The notes below the pieces were generated by a model, which saw nothing but the letters and a program-made list of their open reading frames with translations, had not been told where the DNA came from and searched no databases. Source: an uncultured Campylobacter sp. (lineage in GTDB: Bacteria > Campylobacterota > Campylobacteria > Campylobacterales > Campylobacteraceae). From it: a DNA stretch of 19,857 nucleotides. Location: contig NZ_CALIAV010000048.1 in assembly GCF_938045625.1 (NCBI RefSeq), positions 1 to 19,857 of the forward strand. The letters are read 5' to 3'. Each line of letters begins with the position of its first letter. Position 1 is the stretch's first letter. Of this stretch, positions 1-7,377 are shown piece by piece. A program made the translations under genes and the position numbers.

Positions 1-2
1 CT

Positions 3-65
3 CTAAAAGCGGGCGATGAAGTAACTGCTATCATCAAAGCTAGCCACATCATCATCGGTGCTTAA
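3..65 (+). CDS. C-terminal end of a molybdenum-pterin-binding (TOBE/Mop) protein, partial
   Basis: The window opens inside a reading frame that ends in TAA at 63-65. The last 20 residues read LKAGDEVTAIIKASHIIIGA. This matches the closing strand of TOBE/Mop domains, where GDEVTAIIKA followed by an I/V-rich tail is typical of small molybdate-pterin-binding proteins and of the C-termini of ModE or ModC. The start lies outside the window, so it cannot be told whether this is a stand-alone Mop protein or the end of a larger regulator or ATPase. The family call rests on a short stretch. Confidence 0.6.
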   Translation, partial: LKAGDEVTAIIKASHIIIGA

Positions 66-76
66 TTCTTTTAAAT

Positions 77-100
77 AGCGAGCGGTTTATGACGCTCGCT
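77..100 (+). terminator. Hairpin after the TOBE gene, probable terminator
   Basis: AGCGAGCG (77-84) and CGCTCGCT (93-100) are perfect complements around an 8-base loop, 11 bases after the stop codon. The sequence after the stem is GAATTTTAAA, so the T tract is short and termination strength is uncertain. Confidence 0.55.
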
Positions 101-242
101 GAATTTTAAATTTGATCCGAATTCACCTTCGCTTTTTATTCAAATTTCACTTAAAATACCAAATCTATCCGCTCAAATTTAACCCCTGTTTTTTCTTATT
201 TAGTGCTTGTTTGTTCTTTATTTTTTCTTAAATATTTTGATA

Positions 243-248
243 TATAAT
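243..248 (+). promoter_or_regulatory. -10 box of the siderophore receptor gene
   Basis: A perfect TATAAT lies 35 bases before the TTG start and follows a T-rich tract at about 190-240. Campylobacter sigma-70 promoters typically have a T-rich upstream region instead of a strict -35 box. A start of transcription near 255 would fall inside the candidate Fur site. Confidence 0.6.
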
Positions 249-264
249 TCGCCTAATCATTATC
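246..264 (+). promoter_or_regulatory. Candidate Fur box over the receptor promoter
   Basis: The right half, TAATCATTATC (254-264), matches the right half of the classical 19-base Fur consensus exactly. The left half matches poorly, giving 13 of 19 positions by eye. It overlaps the -10 box and the expected transcription start, the normal place for iron-dependent repression of a siderophore receptor. Binding is inferred. Confidence 0.5.
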
Positions 265-282
265 AATATTAAGGAGAAAATT

Positions 283-1242
283 TTGAACGCTCAATGCAAA
301 TTTATAGGCTTATCTATGTGTCTTGCTTGCTCGCTTTACGCAGTCGATGCAAACCTCGGCGAGGTCACCGCATACGGTAAAGCCGATCTGTCGACAACCG
401 AGGGTACGGGCTCGTATACGACGGGAAATATGAGCACCGCCACGGGTCTAAATCTCAGTATCCGCGAGACTCCGCAATCAGTCTCTGTCGTCTCAAATCA
501 ACTCATCAAAGACCTAAATTTAAAAGACGTCGATACGGCGATGAACTACGCGAGCGGCATCACGCTTTATCGCGACAGCGGGCGCGACCGCATCGTCTCT
601 AGAGGATTTAACATCGACAACATCCAAGAAGACGGCGTCGCATCCTCGGTATCTATCACGGCTCAAGGTACGCTTGGATTTTCAAAAGAATTTACGGATC
701 TTGAGTTTTACGACCGCGTCAAGGTACTACGCGGCGTAGCGGGACTTACGCAGAGTAACGGCGAGCCCGGCGGCACGGTAAATCTAGTCCGCAAGCGCCC
801 CGGCGACGAGCTTGGCATAAATCTAGGGCTAAGTATGGGCAGCTGGAACAACTACAGAGGCTCGTTTGACGTAACCGACGCGCTAAACAAAGACGGCACG
901 ATTCGCGGCAGGCTAATTGGCATCCTAAATAAAACCGGCTCCTTTAAAAACCACAAAAACGGTCACCGAGAGGCGCTGGGCAGTACGTTTGAGTTTGATC
1001 TCACTGATAAAACGATGCTAACTACAGGCCTCATCTGGCAAAGAACGATCGGCGTCTACGATATCTACGGCGTACCGGCTAGCGACGCCGGCGGCAATCT
1101 TTTAAATTTGAGCCGCAAAAGCTATTTCGGTTCGAGCTGGGATAAAAGCGAATACGAGAAATTTAACGCCTTTACCGAGCTTTCGCATCAACTTAGCGAC
1201 GATGCGAAAATCTACGCCAAACTAAACTACACTAAAAGCTAA
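283..1242 (+). CDS. N-terminal part of the siderophore receptor: signal peptide, plug and first barrel strands
   Basis: The start is TTG at 283, six bases after AAGGAG (271-276); no in-frame ATG gives a better start. Residues 1 to about 23 form a signal peptide ending near YAVDA. A possible TonB box follows (GEVTAYGKA). The plug domain shows the family hallmarks: SIRETPQSVSVVSNQLIKD, an RGFNIDNIQEDG motif, VLRGVAGLTQSNGEPGGTVN and VRKRP. Barrel strands begin after about residue 185 (GLSMGSWNNYRGSFDV). The piece ends at residue 319 in the middle of a strand (KLNYTKS), so it cannot form a complete barrel. Confidence 0.8.
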   Translation: MNAQCKFIGLSMCLACSLYAVDANLGEVTAYGKADLSTTEGTGSYTTGNMSTATGLNLSIRETPQSVSVVSNQLIKDLNLKDVDTAMNYASGITLYRDSGRDRIVSRGFNIDNIQEDGVASSVSITAQGTLGFSKEFTDLEFYDRVKVLRGVAGLTQSNGEPGGTVNLVRKRPGDELGINLGLSMGSWNNYRGSFDVTDALNKDGTIRGRLIGILNKTGSFKNHKNGHREALGSTFEFDLTDKTMLTTGLIWQRTIGVYDIYGVPASDAGGNLLNLSRKSYFGSSWDKSEYEKFNAFTELSHQLSDDAKIYAKLNYTKS

Positions 1243-1245
1243 GGT

Positions 1246-2496
1246 ATGTTTAAATTTGGCGCGATGGGCGGCACAAACCCATATAACGTCGCGATCGCAA
1301 GACCGACGCACAACGTGAGATTTAGAAAATACGACAACGAATCGGACGAGGTAAATTTGCAAATCGGCGCGGACGGCAAATACGAGCTTTTCGGGCGTAA
1401 GCACGAGTTTTTCGTAAACGGCTCGCTCTCTCGCGAGAAATTTACCCGCCACGACAAATGGGCTCCAGACGCTAGCCTAAGCTCGCTTGGTATCGGGCTA
1501 TATAACTGGAACGGCGGCGCAATAGCCGAGCCCAACTGGGACGGTAGCACGATAACGAATAACGACCTATACACGACTAAAATTTACCAGCGAGCATTTG
1601 GTATCGGCACGAGATATAACTTCACGGATGATTGGCACTTGCTAGTAGGCGGCAGATTTACCAGCGTAAAATACGACAAAAAATGGGACGACCTCAAAAA
1701 CCACACGAGCAAAAAGACGCTAGATCTCACCAAAAATCATTTCGCGCCTTATGCGGGTCTTACTTGGGATTTTGCTAAAAATCACAGCTTGTATGTTAGC
1801 TACGCAGAGATATTTAAACCTCAAAGTGCGACGGACGCGAACAAAAACATCCTAAAACCGATCGTAGGCTACAACGTAGAAACGGGCGTAAAATCAGAGT
1901 ACTTTGACGGCGCGCTAAACACCGCGGTCGCGCTATTTCAGGTAGTGCAAGAAAACAGAGCCATTCAAGATCCGCTAAATACCGCCAACAGCATCGCCGA
2001 GGGCAAGGTGCGAAGTCGCGGCCTAGATCTTGAAATTTCAGGCGCGCTAACGGATAGGTGGAGCCTCTTTGCTGGCTATACGTTTAACAAAAGCGTCTAT
2101 ATGAAAAGCGAGAAAAAGACCTCTACAAACGTAAACTACGACAAGGGCGCGAACGCAAAATCCTACGTACCTAAGCACTTGTTTAAAATTTACACCAGCT
2201 ACGAGATACCTTTTTCAAGCAGTCAAAAGCTAAGCTTTGGTACCGGAGTTAGATGGCAGAGCGCGACTTCGGGCTTTTATCAAAACGTAGCCTACGTAGC
2301 GCCGGTGCAAAAAGCCTATGCGCTTTGGGACGCGAACGTAAACTACTTTTTCAACAAAAATTTCAGCCTCGGACTCGCAGTCAAAAACATAACCGACAAA
2401 AAGTATTTTATGAATACGCAAAACAGAACCGCCGGCATGAACAACTTCTACGGCGATCCGCGAAATTTCACGCTGACGTTTAACTATACGTATTAA
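1246..2496 (+). CDS. C-terminal beta-barrel part of the siderophore receptor
   Basis: This is the same frame as the upstream half. It carries the remaining amphipathic strands of a TonB-dependent receptor barrel, with typical motifs such as YNVETGVKSEYFDGALN, SRGLDLEISGALTDRW, NVNYFFNKNFSLGLAVKN and NITDKKYF, and it ends on an aromatic residue (NYTY) as outer-membrane proteins do. The ATG at 1246 has no properly spaced ribosome site of its own (AAGG ends one base before it) and no signal peptide. Independent translation into a working protein is therefore unlikely. Confidence 0.75.
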   Translation: MFKFGAMGGTNPYNVAIARPTHNVRFRKYDNESDEVNLQIGADGKYELFGRKHEFFVNGSLSREKFTRHDKWAPDASLSSLGIGLYNWNGGAIAEPNWDGSTITNNDLYTTKIYQRAFGIGTRYNFTDDWHLLVGGRFTSVKYDKKWDDLKNHTSKKTLDLTKNHFAPYAGLTWDFAKNHSLYVSYAEIFKPQSATDANKNILKPIVGYNVETGVKSEYFDGALNTAVALFQVVQENRAIQDPLNTANSIAEGKVRSRGLDLEISGALTDRWSLFAGYTFNKSVYMKSEKKTSTNVNYDKGANAKSYVPKHLFKIYTSYEIPFSSSQKLSFGTGVRWQSATSGFYQNVAYVAPVQKAYALWDANVNYFFNKNFSLGLAVKNITDKKYFMNTQNRTAGMNNFYGDPRNFTLTFNYTY

Positions 2497-2539
2497 AGAA
2501 CTTTTGCGGGATCAAATTTGCGTAAATTTCGGCTTTTTC

Positions 2540-2565
2540 GAAGCGGTAAATAAACATACCGCTTC
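2540..2565 (+). terminator. Hairpin after the receptor gene
   Basis: GAAGCGGTA (2540-2548) and TACCGCTTC (2557-2565) are a perfect 9-base stem around an 8-base loop, 44 bases after the receptor stop. The following sequence ACGCTTTAAATTTG has no strong T run, so it may be a weak terminator or an mRNA 3' end structure. Confidence 0.45.
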
Positions 2566-2684
2566 ACGCTTTAAATTTGAACAAAGCAGGCCAAATTTGG
2601 GCTAAAATTTGCACCACATAAAAATCTCTGAACGTAAATTTATCGCTCGTAGCAGAGCATAAAACCAAACAAAAAAGGCTAAAT

Positions 2685-4487
2685 TTGCAAATTTTAAAGA
2701 AATTTTTCATCATCGCGGGTTGGTTTTGGACGGGCAAGCGCTCGCTAGCGGCGTGGGTGATGCTGGCCGTGACGCTGGGGGCTAGCCTAGCCATCGTCAA
2801 GGTCGCGACGCTAATGAATGCCTGGGATAAAAAATTTTACGACGCGATCGAGAAATTTGAAAAAGATCTCATGCTCCCGCTTGTGGGCGAATTTCTCGTC
2901 TATACCGTCGTTATCGTGCTTTTTATCGTGATCGGAAACTGGTTTAAAAAGCTACTCGTGATCTCGTGGCGCGAGAGCCTAAGCGAAGAGATGGAAAATC
3001 TATGGCTAAAAAATGCAAATTTCTACCGCTTATCCACAGCCGAGGGCTTTGATAACCCGGACCAGCGTATCGCAGAGGACAGCCTCCTGCTCGCCGATAA
3101 AAGCGTAAATCTCGTAAAATCCATAGTTTACAACCTCTCCAAGCTTTTTGCCTTCACCTTTATCCTCTGGGAGGCGTCAAAGGTCTTGCATTTTAGTGCG
3201 TTTGGACGCGAGTTCTCGATAGAAGGCTTTTTGGTCTACGTCGCGCTCGTCTATACGCTCGCTAGCTCGCTTATTACGCACTTCATCGGCCGCAGCTTAA
3301 AGCGCCTAAACTACGAAAAGCAGCAGGTCGAAGCCGACTACCGCGCAAATCTACTAATCACTCGCGAAAACGCTGAAGCCGTCGCGCTAATGAATGGTGC
3401 CGGCGCTGAAAAATTGCGCTTTCGAGCGAGCTTTAGCGAGGTAGTGCGCAACTGGCGCGTCATCATGAACACCGAGTTTCGCCTAGAGTGCTTTTCGGCT
3501 AGCTACTTAAAAATCACGAATCTAATCCCGATTTTTGCTTGTTTGCCGCTTTATTTTGCGCGGGCGATGAGCTTTGGCGACATGATGCGGGCGCGCTCGG
3601 CGTTTTATAGCGTGCAGGACGGTTTTGCGTGGTTTATGGACTACTATAAGCAGATCATGGAGTGGGCTGCGAGCGTGGAGCGCGTGTATAAATTTGTCGA
3701 GATCGCGCAGGCAGCAGACTCCAAGGTCAAATTGGGCGCTAAATTTGACGGACAAAACAGCAACCTTGACGGAGTGAGCGAATCCGCCCAGGTAACGGCG
3801 GCAAATTTGGCGCAGGATAAATTTAAGAGCGTTAAATTTGACGAGAGTGGCGAACAAAACGAGCTAAAATGCTCAAATTTGCAAATTTTTACTCCAAGCG
3901 GCGAAAAGCTGGTTTGCGGGCTAAATTTGAGCATAAAAAGTGGCGAATGGACACTACTACGCGGAGCTAGCGGGACTGGCAAAAGCAGTGTATTTAGGTA
4001 TATCGCGGGCATCTGGGATCACGGCTCGGGCGAGGTTTGCTTGCCGTGCGGGACGATGGTCGTACCGCAAAAGCCGTTTTTAGCGCGTATGAGCCTAAGG
4101 CGGCTTATCGCGTATCCTAGCGATTTGCAAGGCGCCAATGCCGATTTGACCGATATTTTAAGGCGAGTACGGCTAGAGAAATTTACCCCCGAGCTAGACG
4201 AAATCAAAGACTGGGGCAAGATTTTAAGCGGAGGCGAGGCGCAAAGGCTTGCATTTGCGAGGATTTATTTTACGCAGCCTGCGTTTTTGCTGCTTGACGA
4301 GGCGACTTCGGCGCTTGATAGCGCGCTGGCAAAAGAGCTTTTAACCGCCCTGAAGTACGACTTTCCGAGTCTTGGCGTACTAGCTATCACGCACCAAGAG
4401 GAGCTTAAATTTATCTTTGACAAGGTTATCGATATCGGTTCTGTCAAGCAAATGCAACCATCTACAGTTCAAATGAAGCAAGCTTGA
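2685..4487 (+). CDS. Fused ABC transporter permease/ATPase of the YddA / ABC_membrane_2 (SbmA-BacA-like) family
   Basis: This 600-residue inner-membrane half-transporter has an N-terminal membrane domain (about 1-330) and a C-terminal nucleotide-binding domain (about 390-590). The motif DNPDQRIAEDS and the opening FFIIAGWFWTG...AAWVMLAV are characteristic of the SbmA/BacA-YddA-Rv1819c group. Walker A is GASGTGKSS (about 427-435), the signature is LSGGEAQ (about 514-520) and Walker B is LLLDE (about 535-539), so the ATPase looks active. A polar linker at about 345-395 is longer than needed. The start is TTG at 2685, six bases after AAGG (2675-2678). It lies 188 bases after the siderophore receptor. 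Relatives import peptides, cobalamin or siderophores, and the substrate here is unknown. A role in handling the receptor's ligand is inferred from position only. Confidence 0.85.
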   Translation: MQILKKFFIIAGWFWTGKRSLAAWVMLAVTLGASLAIVKVATLMNAWDKKFYDAIEKFEKDLMLPLVGEFLVYTVVIVLFIVIGNWFKKLLVISWRESLSEEMENLWLKNANFYRLSTAEGFDNPDQRIAEDSLLLADKSVNLVKSIVYNLSKLFAFTFILWEASKVLHFSAFGREFSIEGFLVYVALVYTLASSLITHFIGRSLKRLNYEKQQVEADYRANLLITRENAEAVALMNGAGAEKLRFRASFSEVVRNWRVIMNTEFRLECFSASYLKITNLIPIFACLPLYFARAMSFGDMMRARSAFYSVQDGFAWFMDYYKQIMEWAASVERVYKFVEIAQAADSKVKLGAKFDGQNSNLDGVSESAQVTAANLAQDKFKSVKFDESGEQNELKCSNLQIFTPSGEKLVCGLNLSIKSGEWTLLRGASGTGKSSVFRYIAGIWDHGSGEVCLPCGTMVVPQKPFLARMSLRRLIAYPSDLQGANADLTDILRRVRLEKFTPELDEIKDWGKILSGGEAQRLAFARIYFTQPAFLLLDEATSALDSALAKELLTALKYDFPSLGVLAITHQEELKFIFDKVIDIGSVKQMQPSTVQMKQA

Positions 4488-4493
4488 CTTTAC

Positions 4494-4508
4494 AAAAAAA
4501 AAAAAAAA
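4494..4508 (+). repeat. 15-A homopolymer upstream of the lipoprotein gene
   Basis: Fifteen consecutive A residues lie between a TTGACT sequence (4484-4489, overlapping the ABC gene stop) and a TAAAAT sequence (4512-4517), 38 bases before the lipoprotein ATG. Homopolymers of this length are prone to slippage in Campylobacter. Confidence 0.9.
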
Positions 4509-4511
4509 CGA

Positions 4512-4517
4512 TAAAAT
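4512..4517 (+). promoter_or_regulatory. Possible -10 box of the lipoprotein gene
   Basis: TAAAAT lies 30 bases before the ATG at 4547 and directly after the poly-A tract. A TTGACT at 4484-4489 could act as a -35 box, but the spacer is 22 bases at the present tract length, longer than the usual 17. Confidence 0.35.
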
Positions 4518-4546
4518 TTTATACAAATTTATTAACAGGAGAAAAA

Positions 4547-4918
4547 ATGAAAAAGATTTTATTTTCATTGGTTTTGGGTGCATTCGTGCTGGTCGGTTGC
4601 GTAAGCGACGAGGCAAAAACGCCTGAGGAATTAGGTGAAAAAGTTGTAAAAACTATCAAAAATAACCCAGTCGATATCGCGTTTTTAGTTAAAACCGATA
4701 GCAAAGATGAGCAAGACAAAATAGTAAAAAAGATAGAAAAGGAGCTAGAAAATAATAAATCAGACAAGATACTCGATGCCTCCGTTTATAGAATAGACGT
4801 GCTGGGCCCTAGGCATGCTCAGCTTGCGATTAAAGTACAACTTTCAAGCGGAGAGAGAATTCGTAGATTTAATATTGAAAAATTCGACGAGATTTGGTAT
4901 TTAAAAAATCCGTTTTAA
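4547..4918 (+). CDS. Small lipoprotein, DUF4878-like
   Basis: The product has 123 residues. The start is ATG at 4547 with AGGAG (4537-4541) before it. A TTG further upstream in the same frame (4484) would place translated poly-A (a Lys run) ahead of the signal sequence and has no ribosome site. Residues 1-18 are a lipoprotein signal with lipobox LVGC, giving Cys18 as the lipidated residue. The mature part has a charged helical region (about 25-75, TPEELGEKVVKTIKNN..., then a Lys/Glu-rich stretch) and a C-terminal beta region ending FDEIWYLKNPF. This pattern resembles small NTF2-like DUF4878 lipoproteins, where the last strand contains a W-x-[IL] motif. The function is unknown and the family match is tentative. 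It is the last gene before a hairpin. Confidence 0.8.
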   Translation: MKKILFSLVLGAFVLVGCVSDEAKTPEELGEKVVKTIKNNPVDIAFLVKTDSKDEQDKIVKKIEKELENNKSDKILDASVYRIDVLGPRHAQLAIKVQLSSGERIRRFNIEKFDEIWYLKNPF

Positions 4919-4928
4919 AAATTAATTC

Positions 4929-4946
4929 GGGAGCCAAATCGCTCCC
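4929..4946 (+). terminator. Probable terminator of the lipoprotein gene
   Basis: GGGAGC (4929-4934) and GCTCCC (4941-4946) form a GC-rich stem with a 6-base loop just after the stop codon, followed by AAAAATTATTTT. A second small hairpin, AAAGCAA/TTGCTTT (4959-4975), followed by TTT lies next to it. Confidence 0.55.
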
Positions 4947-5513
4947 AAAAATTATTTTAAAGCAACCTTTGCTTTTTAAGTCGTGCGATAAAGCATGAAT
5001 AGCTAATGTTGTTTAGGCAGTATGCAACATTTATGGGCACTATCTGCAAGTGCGGCGGAAGTCGCTTTTATTGCAGCGAGTTGACGTCGGCTGAGCTTGC
5101 TAGGATTGCGCCAAATATAGTCCAAATAATCCCGCCAAAAAGTAAAACGTTAAAAGTTATGATTAAAATTGCGGTTATTTTTAAAATTTGAGCTCTTTCA
5201 AAAATATAAATTTAGCCGCCGCGAGATAAATTGGGAAATTTGAGGTTTCAAATTTCGCTCTTTAAATTTGCTCCGAGTTTTCTCGAGCCGCAAATTTAAG
5301 CGAAAAAATACGAAATGTGCGTGCGGCGGCTAAATTTTCTGTATGACGAAAATGGCAACGCAAAACGCCGCACGAATCACAAATTTGAGCGCGCAAGATA
5401 AGCAAAACGCGGCCGGGCGAGCAAAATTTACTTTGCAAACGGCAAACTTACCCGCCCGCCGTAGCAAAATAGAGCAGGGCGCGCCTAAACCCCGCTCCGC
5501 ACCTAAATTTAAA
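4947..5513. other. Gap with no convincing intact gene, rich in hairpins
   Basis: This roughly 570-base stretch lies between the lipoprotein and fdhU, which converge on it. It holds a set of nested inverted repeats (5208-5337) and, on the minus strand, a hydrophobic reading frame without a normal start (5068-5211). The rest (5338-5513) is GC-rich with several small inverted repeats. Reading frames there overlap the 3' end of fdhU or lack ribosome sites and protein-like composition. Confidence 0.6.
5208..5337. repeat. 130-base nested inverted-repeat block
   Basis: AAATTTAGCCGCCGC (5208-5222) is a perfect 15-base complement of GCGGCGGCTAAATTT (5323-5337). Inside lie GAAATTTGA/TCAAATTTC (5235-5243 and 5248-5256, 4-base loop), TTAAATTTG/CAAATTTAA (5262-5270 and 5291-5299) and a central CGAG-TTTT-CTCG (5274-5285). 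The block could be a bidirectional terminator between convergent genes, a structured RNA or a short mobile repeat. Confidence 0.7.
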
Positions 5514-5756
5514 CTAAGGCTTTTTGATGATAAATCTAAGCGTCGGACCGTCTTGCTCGATTTTAAGCACTTCAAAGCCCCTGTTTCTCGCGTCGTAAGG
5601 GATCGAGTTTATCGCCTGCGGGCAGTCACAAAGTACTTCTAGCACCTCGCCACTTTTCATTTTCGGTAGGATTTCTAGCGTCGCGACGGCGGGCATAGGG
5701 CAAGCCTCGCCTAGGATATCGAGCGTATAGCTTATTTCAAAATCGTCTTCATGCAT
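5514..5756 (-). CDS. fdhU: TusA/SirA-family protein, YedF/FdhU-like
   Basis: The product is an 80-residue cytoplasmic protein with the TusA fold. The CPxP signature is at Cys19 (GEACPMP), the persulfide- or selenide-carrying cysteine of the family, followed by the usual helix and strand pattern ending in the hydrophobic LRFIIKKP. Its ATG is one base after the stop of the upstream fdhT gene, with AAGGAGG inside that gene's end, so the two are translated together. In Campylobacter jejuni the paired genes fdhT and fdhU are needed for selenium-dependent formate dehydrogenase; the same arrangement here supports that assignment. A general sulfur-transfer role cannot be excluded. Confidence 0.88.
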   Translation of the reverse strand: MHEDDFEISYTLDILGEACPMPAVATLEILPKMKSGEVLEVLCDCPQAINSIPYDARNRGFEVLKIEQDGPTLRFIIKKP

Positions 5757-5757
5757 C

Positions 5758-6966
5758 TTAGTAGCCTCCTTTGGCGAAGAAATTTCGTTTGTAGATAAAC
5801 ACCAGCAGCAGCGCCGAAACGAATAAACATAAATTTACCGCTAAGCCGCCCAGCGGACCGAATACCTCTAAAAGCTGGATTTTCGGGCCGTCTTTGATCC
5901 ATGCCGGGATGAGATCGTAGCTAAGGGCTAGCACCATAGTTCCTACGACGTTTGCGACGCCCACGATCATAAAGTGCAGCTGCCCCTCGGTGGCTCTATA
6001 CGTCCAGCCGCACTCGCAGCCGCCCGCAAATACGATACCAAAGCCGAATAAAAACGCTCCGATCGCAACCGCCGGCGAGAAATTCGTAACCTTGCCGACG
6101 TAGCCGTTTAGCATCAGCACGAAAACGATGAGCGTGGCGATTATCATACCGTAAAACGCGCCCTTCGTCGCGACGTCCCTGCCGAATAAAAACAGGTCGC
6201 GAAAGCACGAAGTAAAGCAAATTTGACCCTTTGAGATGATAAAGCCGAAAATCAGCCCGAAAAGCAGTCCAAGCGGCAAGATGCTAGCTTTAACTTTTAG
6301 ATCGAGCGCCGGCGCCTGCATCAAAAGATACGCAAACCAGATAATCGCTAAAATCGCGATAATCACGCCGATGGCAAAATTTCGGTCGGCGCGGCCTTTG
6401 TCGTGCGTCGTGCCTTTGCCTTTTGGGCCGAAGTTTTTAAGTTCGGTTTTAGGCATAAAGATAGGCAGCTTGCCGACCTTGACGGCGACGTAGATGCCAA
6501 GCACCATAAATACGGCAAAAAGCCACGTATGTAGCGAAAAATACGGCAGTCCGGTGAAAAAATCAAGCAAGTTGCAGCCAAAGGCTAGACGCGCGCCAAA
6601 TCCCGAAAGCAAGCCGCCGACGATAGCTTGAAAAACGCGAATTTTGCTTGCGGGTAGGCGAAATTTGACTTTGTTTGCCATAAAGGCCGCGATCGTAGCG
6701 CCCACGAACATGCCTATTAGCATAAGCCCCTCAAAGCGCGTGAGCGGGTTACCGTCAAGGTTCGTGATCTTGTAGTAGGAGTAGCCGCTAAGATCCATCC
6801 CAAAAAGCTCCAAAAACTCGCCGCCCCAGCGCGTCATCTCGCCGGTCACCGCCCATCCGCCGCCAAAAATCCCAAAATACACGGTCGCAACGATGGCTAG
6901 GATAATCATCGCCTGCCCGACGTTCCAGAAATTCGTTAGATATTTTGTTCTAAATTCTTTAAACAT
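5758..6966 (-). CDS. fdhT: YedE/YeeE-family membrane transporter, FdhT-like
   Basis: The product has 402 residues and about nine to eleven membrane segments. It is built of two YeeE/YedE repeats, each with conserved Gly/Cys motifs: ARLAFGCNLLDFFTG in the first half, KGQICFTSCFRDLFLFG at the start of the second, and FAGGCECGWTYRATEG later. These cysteines line the substrate path in thiosulfate (YeeE) relatives, and YedE is proposed to move a selenium compound. A cytoplasmic loop (about 170-195, KTELKNFGPKGKGTTHDKG) separates the repeats. It is the first gene of a two-gene unit with fdhU. The start ATG is at 6966-6964. No formate dehydrogenase or selenocysteine genes are in the window. Confidence 0.88.
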   Translation of the reverse strand: MFKEFRTKYLTNFWNVGQAMIILAIVATVYFGIFGGGWAVTGEMTRWGGEFLELFGMDLSGYSYYKITNLDGNPLTRFEGLMLIGMFVGATIAAFMANKVKFRLPASKIRVFQAIVGGLLSGFGARLAFGCNLLDFFTGLPYFSLHTWLFAVFMVLGIYVAVKVGKLPIFMPKTELKNFGPKGKGTTHDKGRADRNFAIGVIIAILAIIWFAYLLMQAPALDLKVKASILPLGLLFGLIFGFIISKGQICFTSCFRDLFLFGRDVATKGAFYGMIIATLIVFVLMLNGYVGKVTNFSPAVAIGAFLFGFGIVFAGGCECGWTYRATEGQLHFMIVGVANVVGTMVLALSYDLIPAWIKDGPKIQLLEVFGPLGGLAVNLCLFVSALLLVFIYKRNFFAKGGY

Positions 6967-7377
6967 AAATTTTCTTTGTATTAATTTCCTCGCTCCGCGA
7001 GACTGAAATTTGAGATCAAACGCGTATCTATGAGGTAGTCATCTAGGTATCCTAAAACGTGGTCGTCAAACTTGACGCTAAAAAAACAAGAATTGTAGCT
7101 AAGATATTATTAAATAAAATTAAAATTTAGCTAGATTAATTTGCGATATTTTTTATAAGACCGGGTTAAATTTTAACGGATTTTTCCTATAGATTTTAGC
7201 ACCGCCGCAGCGCAACATACGATCAGATCGATTTTTTCTCACGTTATCCCCTTAAAAATTAAATTTTTATTTTATACTTTATAAAATATATTTTCTAGCG
7301 TTTAATATTACTGAAATATAAAGATATAATTTTTTTACGAATAGTTCAATTCTACTTAAATATTTAAGGAAGCTAAA
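6967..7377. other. Intergenic region upstream of fdhT with promoter-like and palindromic sites
   Basis: On the minus strand a TACAAT (7092-7097) could be the -10 box for fdhT, giving a leader of more than 100 bases. The leader carries CGTCAA-AC-TTGACG (7064-7077) and a CTCGC/GCGAG hairpin (6989-7001) close to the gene. On the plus strand an AT-rich stretch (7250-7335) ends in TATAAT (7325-7330), which faces the short reading frame at 7378. No protein-coding gene was recognised here. Confidence 0.4.

Larger units (their letters stand above)
283..2496 (+). pseudogene. TonB-dependent siderophore receptor interrupted by an in-frame stop
   Basis: One continuous frame of about 736 residues codes for an outer-membrane ferric-siderophore receptor of the FpvA/FhuE/FoxA type, but TAA at 1240-1242 splits it after residue 319. 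The frame resumes at once with GGT ATG, with no shift, so a single base change (for example AAA, GAA or CAA to TAA) explains the break. The total length equals that of intact family members. The protein would import an iron-siderophore complex using TonB energy. As it stands the gene should give only a truncated product unless the stop is read through, is strain-specific or is a sequencing error. The two halves are described separately. Confidence 0.85.

Noticed and set aside
5006..5191. Plus-strand 61-codon frame
   Set aside because: It has no ribosome site, and its second half is antisense to a more protein-like hydrophobic frame. The composition looks incidental.
5330..5642. Two frames (plus 5343-5642, minus 5330-5575) downstream of fdhU
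   Set aside because: Both overlap the fdhU coding region in other frames, are rich in Arg/Lys/Ala and lack start signals.
7220..7237. CGATCAGATCG followed by six T, terminator-like
   Set aside because: The usable stem is only four base pairs and no gene ends just upstream.
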